Source: Thiomicrorhabdus sp.
Lineage (GTDB): Bacteria > Pseudomonadota > Gammaproteobacteria > Thiomicrospirales > Thiomicrospiraceae
Length of the DNA: 64,000 nucleotides
Reading direction: 5' to 3'
Assembly (NCBI RefSeq): GCF_963677875.1
Contig: NZ_OY782566.1
Coordinates: forward strand, 484,932 to 548,931
Position 1 is the first letter of the stretch; each line of letters starts with the position of its first letter. Positions 56,928 through 64,000 of the stretch are shown piece after piece. The position numbers were made by a program, and so were the translations under genes. The notes under the pieces were generated by a model, which was not told the DNA's origin, ran no database searches, and saw nothing but the letters and a program-made list of their open reading frames with translations.

Positions 56928-57623
56928 CTAAAAGAACAACGAATTGCTGCCGATCAGAATCGAACCGATCCCGGCGACGGAGAAAGCGGTACGGACATTG
57001 CGCCTGGTCGTCAGCAGATTTTCATTCACAAACGCAATAAGAAGCCCGAAGATCAGAAAAACCAGCAAGACACCCAACGAGAAGCTGGCGACCATGAGCA
57101 AAGAAACGGACTGGCCAGAGATGGCAGCTAAAGTGATCAACATCCCCCGAATGCCGCCGATTCCCATCAAAGTACCAAGTGAAATCGCCGACGCCAGACG
57201 TGTTTTCTGTTCGATACTCTGCTCCGGCATCTCGTGCGAATGAGAACGACCGAACCAGATATGAGTGTGTGTGACGCCTTCGTGCTGATGCTGATGCAAC
57301 TGAATGCGTTTGCTCGCGACCAGAAACAACAGATACACCCCGATGCCGATAATCACTGTCGATGCAATCACATCACCGTAAGCCAGAATTTCTTCCGGGA
57401 TGTCCATCTGCTGCAGAATTTTCGCAAACAGGAACAGGGTCAAACCATGCGCAACCGCAAAACCTACCGTATAGATCAGGGTTTTTCTGCGATTCTGACC
57501 AATCGAAAAATCGGCGATCGCCATCAGATGATCCGGCCCGAATGCGTGCAGAATGCCATAATAAAAAATAATCAGTAAACGAATTCCATGCTCAGTTTCT
57601 CTTTTTTTAAACAGATTTTTCAA
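56928..57623 (-). CDS. NicO-like nickel/cobalt permease
   Basis: This 231-residue membrane protein has six or so helices, the nickel/cobalt signature H-x4-DH (ILHAFGPDHLMAIADF) in the second helix region and a His-rich loop (LHQHQHEGVTHTHIWFGRSHSH). A second motif GTLMGIGGIRGMLI fits this group. It starts at TTG (57623), 46 bases after the hypE end; no ATG start is better placed. It would supply nickel to HypA/HypB for hydrogenase assembly. Confidence 0.75.
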   Translation of the reverse strand: MKNLFKKRETEHGIRLLIIFYYGILHAFGPDHLMAIADFSIGQNRRKTLIYTVGFAVAHGLTLFLFAKILQQMDIPEEILAYGDVIASTVIIGIGVYLLFLVASKRIQLHQHQHEGVTHTHIWFGRSHSHEMPEQSIEQKTRLASAISLGTLMGIGGIRGMLITLAAISGQSVSLLMVASFSLGVLLVFLIFGLLIAFVNENLLTTRRNVRTAFSVAGIGSILIGSNSLFF

Positions 57624-57668
57624 TCTGAAGGGGGGAATCGAACGGCCATGTCCAGACCGGAGTTGGCT

Positions 57669-58722
57669 TTAACAGATTCTCGGCAGTTGCTCTCCGACCA
57701 GCATATCGACCACGCGCTTGCCGCCGAAATCGGACTGCATCACCACTCGGCTTTGTGGTCATTTACCACTCCGGCCACCATAGCGGCATTGATACCCGCC
57801 GGATGGCTGCGCATTAATTGCAACGCCCTGCTCGGCAAAATCCGCCGGAACAACCAGTGCAACCTTGCCCTCGTTAGCAAGATATAAGGGATCCAGACCC
57901 AGCACTTCGCAAACGCCGCGAACTTCCGGCTTGATCGGAATCTGTCCTTCATCGATCAGAATGCCGACCTCGGCTCCCTGAGCATACTCATTCAGCACCG
58001 TCGCCAGACCGCCGCGAGTCACATCACGCATCGCATGTACGGGAATGCCTTCCGTAAGCAGTAACTGAATCAAAGCCGTCAGGGCGGCGCAGTCAGATTC
58101 GATCGTTGTTTCCAGCGCCAGTTCACCGCGCGCGGCCAGAATGGCGACACCGTGATCACCGATATCACCGTTAATCAGCACCTTATCCCCGGTTTGAATC
58201 TGTGTGATACCGGAATCCATTCCGGCATCCAACACGCCCACGCCGGCGGTATTGATAAACAATTTGTCACAACTGCCGCGATCCACCACCTTGGTATCGC
58301 CGGTGACAATCTGCACTTCGGCTGCTTGCGCCGCAACGGCCATGTCCGCCAGAATCTCAATCAGCTCCGCAAACGCTAACCCTTCCTCGATGATCAGACC
58401 GCAGCTCAAATACAGCGGCTGCGCACCGGATACAGCAAGATCGTTCACCGTTCCGTTGATGGCCAGATGCCGATACTGCTGCCGGGAAAGCGAATCGGCG
58501 TCACCACATACGAATCGGTCGTCATACAGAGACGACCGCTTTGCGGAAGCGGCAATCTTGCCTGATCTTCCAACGGTGAATCCGATGGCTTGCCGAAAAA
58601 CGGCAGAATCACCTCATCGATTAACTGCTGCATGGCTTTGCCGCCGCTGCCGTGGGCCAGGGTGATGACCTGATCGCCAAACGCCCGATCAGTGTCTGTT
58701 TCAAGGTATCTATTGATTTCAT
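57669..58722 (-). pseudogene. hypE: HypE, thiocyanate-forming maturation protein, four frameshifts
   Basis: A HypE homologue whose parts are all present but in shifting frames. The ATG (58722) overlaps the hypD stop. A shift near 58710 leads into ITLAHGSGGKAMQQLIDE. Another near 58478 separates FPGSSIG from HLAINGTVNDLAVSGAQPLYL. One near 57830 (an extra G) comes before ALQLMRSHPAGINAAMVAGVV, and one near 57748 precedes VMQSDFGGKRVVDMLVGEQLPRIC. The C-terminal Cys that carries the cyano group is intact, ending at 57669. All shifts are single bases in short runs, so errors in the sequence are likely. Confidence 0.75.
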
Positions 58723-59857
58723 CGGCTTACAACCTGGGAAAGAGGAATCTCAATTTGTCCGTAGTGGTAGTGAGCGGCGCAGGCGCCTTCGGTCGAAACC
58801 ATTAAGGCACCGATCGGGGTTTGCGGCGTACAGGATTTACCGAACAACTTGCACTGTTCCGGCTTGATCACTCCGGTAACCACTTCACCGCACTGCGCCG
58901 CATCCGGATCGGCGATTTTCAGTCGTGGCATGGCGAACTTGCGTTCAGCGTCGAAATCGGCATATTTCTCACGTATGCGCACCCCGAGTGATCGATCGAG
59001 CCCATGCCGCGCCACTCAAAAAACTCGCGGGAGTTCGAACACGTCCCCAATCGATCTCAAAGCCACTTCATTTCCCATCTGCGGAACAATGCGTTCATAC
59101 TGGTTCTCGATTTCACAGCGACCGTCGACCAAACTGCTTGACCAGCATGTAAACCGACTGAAGGATATCCAACGGTTCGAAACCGGCAATGACCAATGGG
59201 CGGTGGTAATCTCTGGAAATAAACTCATATGGCTGAGAACCGATGACCATACTGACGTGCCCCGGCCCCAGAAAACCATCCAGACGCATATCCGGCGAAT
59301 CAGCATCGCTTTGATTGTCGAATGATGGTGATATGGTTACAAAACAAGGAGAAATTTTTCACCTGCTCTTTTGCCGCCTGCTGAAGGGTCAAAGCCGTAC
59401 TTGGCATGGTGGTTTCAAACCCCAGACCGAAAAAGACGACTTCACGCTCCGGATTCTGCTTGGCAATCTGCAGGGCATCCAGTGGCGAATACACCATTCT
59501 GACATCGTGCCCTTCGGCCTTTGCCTGCAACAGACTTTTCTTCGAACCGGGAACGCGCATGGCGTCTCCGAAGGTCGTGAAAATCACGCCCGGCTGCTCG
59601 GCAATCGAAATGCAATCATCAACCACACCCATCGGGAGGACGCATACCGGGCAACCCGGCCCGTGAACAAACTCGATTTCTTCCGGTAAAAATTGTGCCA
59701 GGACCATAACGAAAGATCGAATGGTATGCCCGCCGCACACCTCCATAAACTGCAACGGACGCTGCTTGGAAACCTGCAATGTCTTCACCAGTTCGGCAAT
59801 TCTTTTCGCGATGGCCTGCGCCTGTTTTCCATTACGGAATTCGTCGACATATTTCAT
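58719..59857 (-). pseudogene. hypD: HypD, Fe(CN)2CO assembly scaffold, several frameshifts
   Basis: The first half (ATG 59857 to about 59325) is intact: FMEVCGGHTIRSF, EFVHGPGCPVCVLP and FFGLGFETTMPSTALTL carry the conserved cysteines. Then the frame changes near 59320, again near 59140 (before LVDGRCEIENQYERIVPQMGNEVAL) and near 59030-58985 (FELPRVF to FFEWRGMGSIDHS, then GVRIREKYADFDAERKF). The C-terminus contains the [4Fe-4S] cysteines (QCGEVVTGVIKPEQCKLFGKSC, EGACAAHYHYG). The corrected length of about 375 residues is normal. HypD acts with HypC and HypE to build the iron ligands. Confidence 0.75.
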
Positions 59858-59858
59858 C

Positions 59859-60899
59859 TTATTTCCCAACCTGTTTTTTGCGGTCATCCGCCAGAAGCGA
59901 ATGAACCAGATCCCATAAAATGTGGTACGTCGTCAAATGACTTTCCTGAATGCGGTGAATGCTCATACTGTCGACGACCAGACAAATATCCACATCGGGA
60001 CTTTTTGCCATCTCTCCTCCGTCCATCCCGGCAAAACCGATGGTATGCATTTTCAGCTCCTTGGCTTTGGAAAATGCCTGCATCAGGTTTTCGGAACAGC
60101 CGCTGGTGGAGAAACCGACAAGAACGTCACCACTTCTCGCCTGGGCAATCAACTGTCTGACAAAGGCATTGTTGAAACCCAGATCGTTGCTCGCTGCGGT
60201 AATCATGGTGGAATCCGCCCGAGATTGATTGCCGGAAGCGCCGGACGGCCTGCCGTGTGATCGGATGAAGAAATTCACGGCAAGATGCGAGGCATCGCAA
60301 CTGGAACCGCCATTCCCCATTGAGAACATTTTGCTGTCGCGCCGGTAAACATCGGCAATGCATTTGGCCGCCATCAGCAATTTGCTTTCCTGCGATTTGA
60401 AGTAGGCAAGTTTGACCTGAACGCTCTCTTGGACTTTCTGCTGCATGGATGCGGCAAGTGTTTCGTCGGAGAGACCAAAAGGCGCCGTGTCCTTTTCAGC
60501 CGAAGTTTCGGCCGGCGCTGACACGGCGGCTTTATCACCGGCAAAGGGATAAAATCCGCTGAGGATGCTGTCGGTTGACTTATCCGCATGGCGCTCCCCC
60601 TCCGGAGGCGTCTGTCGAAGAGACTGCTCACTCTCCTTCATCGCATCCAGCTCTTCGTCGACTTCACCAAGTTCCTTGAGAATCGCCAGCGTTTTAGCCG
60701 CTTCTTCCTCGTCAATCCGGCTCATGGCAAACCCGACATGAACCAGAACCCAGTATCCGATACAACTGTCTACCGGCGCGCCGGGTTCGACCACGCAAGC
60801 AACATTCACTTCTCGCCTGACGCCGGAAACCTCGACCATCGCCAACTGACGTTCCGCATCGGTTATTTCAACCACTTGCCCGGGAATTCCTAAACACAT
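59859..60899 (-). CDS. hypC: HypC fused to a SIS (phosphoheptose-isomerase-like) domain
   Basis: One uninterrupted frame of 346 residues. Residues 1-90 are a full HypC: MCLGIPGQVVEI with the essential Cys2, and the typical GYWVLVHVGFAMSRIDEEEA. A polar linker (about 90-150) follows. Residues about 152-346 form a SIS domain like GmhA, with the sugar-phosphate loop FSMGNGGSSCDASHLAVNFF, SNDLGFNNAFVRQL, GDVLVGFSTSGCSENLMQAF, and a final HLTTYHILWDLVHSLL. HypC chaperones the Fe(CN)2CO unit with HypD, whose gene starts two bases later. The SIS partner's role in hydrogenase assembly is unknown. Nearby frameshifts mean a false fusion by sequence error should be considered. Confidence 0.82.
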   Translation of the reverse strand: MCLGIPGQVVEITDAERQLAMVEVSGVRREVNVACVVEPGAPVDSCIGYWVLVHVGFAMSRIDEEEAAKTLAILKELGEVDEELDAMKESEQSLRQTPPEGERHADKSTDSILSGFYPFAGDKAAVSAPAETSAEKDTAPFGLSDETLAASMQQKVQESVQVKLAYFKSQESKLLMAAKCIADVYRRDSKMFSMGNGGSSCDASHLAVNFFIRSHGRPSGASGNQSRADSTMITAASNDLGFNNAFVRQLIAQARSGDVLVGFSTSGCSENLMQAFSKAKELKMHTIGFAGMDGGEMAKSPDVDICLVVDSMSIHRIQESHLTTYHILWDLVHSLLADDRKKQVGK

Positions 60900-60975
60900 C
60901 TCAACTCCTCCCCCTTCTTCTGTTTTCTATTTACGGGTTCTGACTGTCCCGGTCGAATGACATCACCATCGATGT

Positions 60976-62464
60976 TTATCCGACCTTTTCACTGACTTTT
61001 TCATTGACCGCTTCGCCGCCAAGATTTTCGGTGATACCGAAGCGCTCCATTTTTTGACGCAATCCAACGCGGGACAAACCAAGCTCTTCGGCCACTTTGG
61101 TTTTGTTCCAACGCAAGCGGATCAACGCCTCGCGAATGATCTGCTCTTCAATCTGCGCCACTTTTCTTTCAGAGAACCATTGACGCCGGACACCCACTCC
61201 AATTCCATTTCCATGTCTTCCGGAGCGGCGCGCAAAACACGCGGCGACAAAACTCGGCACGCAAAGTTCACCCTGAGGGGTCATCATAAAACTGCGTCCG
61301 ATCTCGTTCTGCAGTTCACGAATATTGCCCGGCAGCGATAATCCATCAGACACTGCATCATTTCATCGGTAAACCCGTTGAACGGGCGGGCGTATTGCTC
61401 GCAAAGGTGCTTCAAGAAGGCATTTGCCAGCAACGGAATGTCTTCTGTGCGTTCGTGCAGAGAAGGCAGTTGAACCACATAACCGACCAGACGATAAAAC
61501 AGGTCTTCGCGGAAGCGACCGGCTTTGACCTCTTCTTCCAGATTGCGATTCGTCGCCGCAACGATACGAACATCAACTTTTCGCGGTTTGGAATGACCCA
61601 GCGGACGAATTTCACCCTCCTGCAAAACTCTCAGCAGCTTGACCTGAAACGACTGGGAAATTTCGCCGATCTCATCCAGAAACAGCGTTCCGCCACTGGC
61701 CTGTTCGAACAGACCGACGTGATCCATATAGGCTCCCGTGAAGGCGCCTTTTTTATAACCGAACAATTCGCTTTCTAGCAGCTGATCCGGTAAAGCCCCG
61801 CAGTTTTCAGCCAGGAAAGGGCCGTCTGCTCTAGGTGAGTTATAGTGAATCGCTCTGGCAAACAGCTCTTTTCCCGTCCCGGATTCACCGGTAATCAGAA
61901 CCGGAAAGTCAAACGACGAAATCTGGCAACCCGTTGAATCACTTTGTCCAGCAGACCATTCTCGGTGCGCACGATTTCGTCGCAACCATAGGTTTTCTTT
62001 AACTGCTCTTTCTTCTGCTTGACTTCTTTTTCAAGCGCACTCGGCGCAACTTTCAATTCCACCGATTAACAGGACGGTTTTCGCGTTGCAGCTCAAACAG
62101 CTCCACTGCGTTCTTTAAGGTATGGATCAGCTGCTCCGGCTGCCACGGTTTTTTCGATATATTGATAAATTCCGGCTTCGTTCACACCGCGGATTGTGTC
62201 TTCCAGACTGGAATAACCAGACAGCAACACCCGAATGACATCCGGCCACTGTTCTTTAACACGAATTAAAAACGACACCCCCGGTTTCTTTCGGCATCCG
62301 GTGATCGCACACCAGAACCTGAATGTATTCGAAGCGCAGGATTTCTTCGGCCTCTTCGGCAGACAAGGCGGTATAAACCTTGAAATCCTTACGCAAGGTT
62401 CGCTTCAAAGTGGCGACTGATTTTTCGTCGTCGTCAACGACCAGTACACTTGGTTTTTCTAGAA

Positions 62465-62468
<4 letters not shown>
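60976..62468 (-). pseudogene. hupR: HupR/HoxA-type NtrC-family response regulator, several frameshifts
   Basis: A receiver domain (VLVVDDDEKSVATL, phospho-acceptor Asp55 in VLVCDHRMPKETG), a sigma-54 AAA+ core ([36 protein letters not shown]) and a Fis-type helix-turn-helix (NKTKVAEELGLSRVGLRQKM) are all present. The frame changes near 62275, 62160, 62060, 61935 and 61310, and possibly once more in the DNA-binding part. The ATG overlaps the hypB stop. With HupTUV it would form the H2-responsive switch, acting at sigma-54 promoters of an uptake hydrogenase not in this window. Confidence 0.75.
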
Positions 62469-63371
<903 letters not shown>

Positions 63372-63378
63372 ATTTACT

Positions 63379-63712
63379 CTACTCTATCTCTTTAATACTC
63401 AGTGTTTCCCCGCCGGTAACTTGCAGTTGGTGACTACCGCAGGCAGGACAATCATCATAACGGTTTTCGATCTGTACGTGCTTGGAACATCCCATACACC
63501 AGGCTTGTCCCTGCTCGCCAATCACAATCAATTCGGCTCCTTCGGCGATCGAATTACGGGTTACCACATCCCAACCGAAGCGAAGTGCATCGATTTCGAC
63601 ACCGGAAAAGACACCCACGGTCAGCCAGACTTTTTTTACCTTCTGAAAATGCTGTTCTGCGCTTCGCTTTCCAAGAAAGAACAACGCCTTCGCAAATAGA
63701 CATCTCATGCAC
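63379..63712 (-). pseudogene. hypA: HypA, nickel metallochaperone, frameshifted N-terminus
   Basis: The true start is GTG at 63712, giving MHEMSICEGVVLS with the nickel-binding His2. This frame is lost near 63675, and the rest reads QHFQKVKKVWLTVGVFSGVEIDALRFGWDVV, ending with the zinc site AWCMGCSKHVQIENRYDDCPACGSHQLQV. The corrected length of about 113 residues is normal. It precedes hypB by seven bases. Confidence 0.75.
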
Positions 63713-63742
63713 AATCGCCCCCTATTTCCATACTTTTTATAC

Positions 63743-64000
63743 TTACGCCACGAACCGAACCGGCACGCAGGGGTCTATCACTTGAGCGCACAATGCCGCG
63801 TACTCTTCTCAGCGCTTGCTGTCGGAAACCTGCTTCGAAGCTCGTTCAATAACTGTTTCGCCACCCCGTCCGGATGAAAGTTCCACTCGGTCGGCGCACA
63901 AATCGCATAATCCGTCACCTTGCCGGATTCGACATGCGCCAAGTGATAAAGACGCCCGCGGGCGGTTTCAACCCAACTCTGGCAGGTATCACCCGATCGG
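63743..64000 (-). CDS. HupK/HoxV-like hydrogenase assembly protein (C-terminal part)
   Basis: The window edge cuts this gene. The visible part reads DTCQSWVETARGRLYHLAHVES ... YAICAPTEWNFHPDGVAKQLLNEL, then after a frame change near 63800 ALCAQVIDPCVPVRFVA and a stop at 63743. The ARG-x-L-H, APTEWNFHP and DPCVP motifs belong to the HupK family, scaffold proteins related to the NiFe large subunit. It heads the visible part of the hyp operon. Confidence 0.65.

Overview
The window reads as a chemolithoautotrophic, sulfur- and hydrogen-oxidising gammaproteobacterium of the Hydrogenovibrio / Thiomicrorhabdus / Thiomicrospira type. This is inferred from gene content: a complete alpha-carboxysome locus with form IA Rubisco, a DabAB inorganic-carbon pump, assimilatory sulfate reduction and NiFe-hydrogenase sensing and maturation genes. 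I saw no rRNA, tRNA, IS element, prophage or CRISPR array.

Layout. (1) 1-7.8 kb, minus strand: a purine/allantoin-type catabolic operon. In transcription order it holds an amidase, an HpxW-like Ntn hydrolase, a TauE-like permease, a ureidoglycine-glyoxylate aminotransferase, an allantoate amidohydrolase (one frameshift), an RraA-like protein and an 8-oxoguanine-deaminase-like amidohydrolase cut by the window edge. Two identical 12-bp palindromes (ATTGTATACAAT) lie over the predicted promoters of the first and last genes. (2) 7.9-13.3 kb: a sigma-54 activator diverges from a CmpA/NrtA-type ABC transporter. Between them lie a good -24/-12 promoter and three inverted repeats that look like activator sites. 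(3) 13.4-18.5 kb: psiE, a YjbH-like envelope protein and a large lipoprotein with its own promoter and terminator. (4) 18.6-34.3 kb, minus strand: cbbL-cbbS-csoS2-csoSCA-csoS4A-csoS4B-three csoS1 genes-ferritin-like-acRAF-McdB-like, then a terminator. A second group follows: PII-like (CPII)-Ham1-csoS1D-cbbR, two terminators, then dabB-dabA. (5) 34.7-41.7 kb, plus strand: a thioredoxin/TPR protein, hypF, and a HupT-HupU-HupV H2-sensing module. (6) 42-44.7 kb: a NarL-type response regulator and its sensor kinase (one frameshift). (7) 44.8-54.5 kb, minus strand: cysJ-cysI-cysG-cysD-cysN-SLC13 permease-cysH, assimilatory sulfate reduction by the APS-reductase route. (8) 54.7-64 kb, minus strand: hupK (partial)-hypA-hypB-hupR-hypC::SIS fusion-hypD-hypE-nickel permease-TonB receptor.

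How the parts fit. DabAB supplies bicarbonate to the carboxysome, CbbR probably controls the CO2-fixation genes, and acRAF, the ferritin-like protein, the McdB-like protein and CPII are accessory factors. HupUV would sense H2 and signal through HupT to HupR, while the Hyp proteins and the nickel uptake pair make NiFe centres. No catalytic uptake hydrogenase is inside the window.

Quality caveat. Many single-base frameshifts, mostly in short homopolymers, sit between 54.8 and 63.8 kb, in the TonB receptor, hypE, hypD, hupR, hypB, hypA and hupK. They may be sequencing errors or real decay. Their clustering, the HypC-SIS fusion, the McdB without a visible McdA, and the sigma-54 and palindrome-controlled nitrogen region are the most interesting observations.
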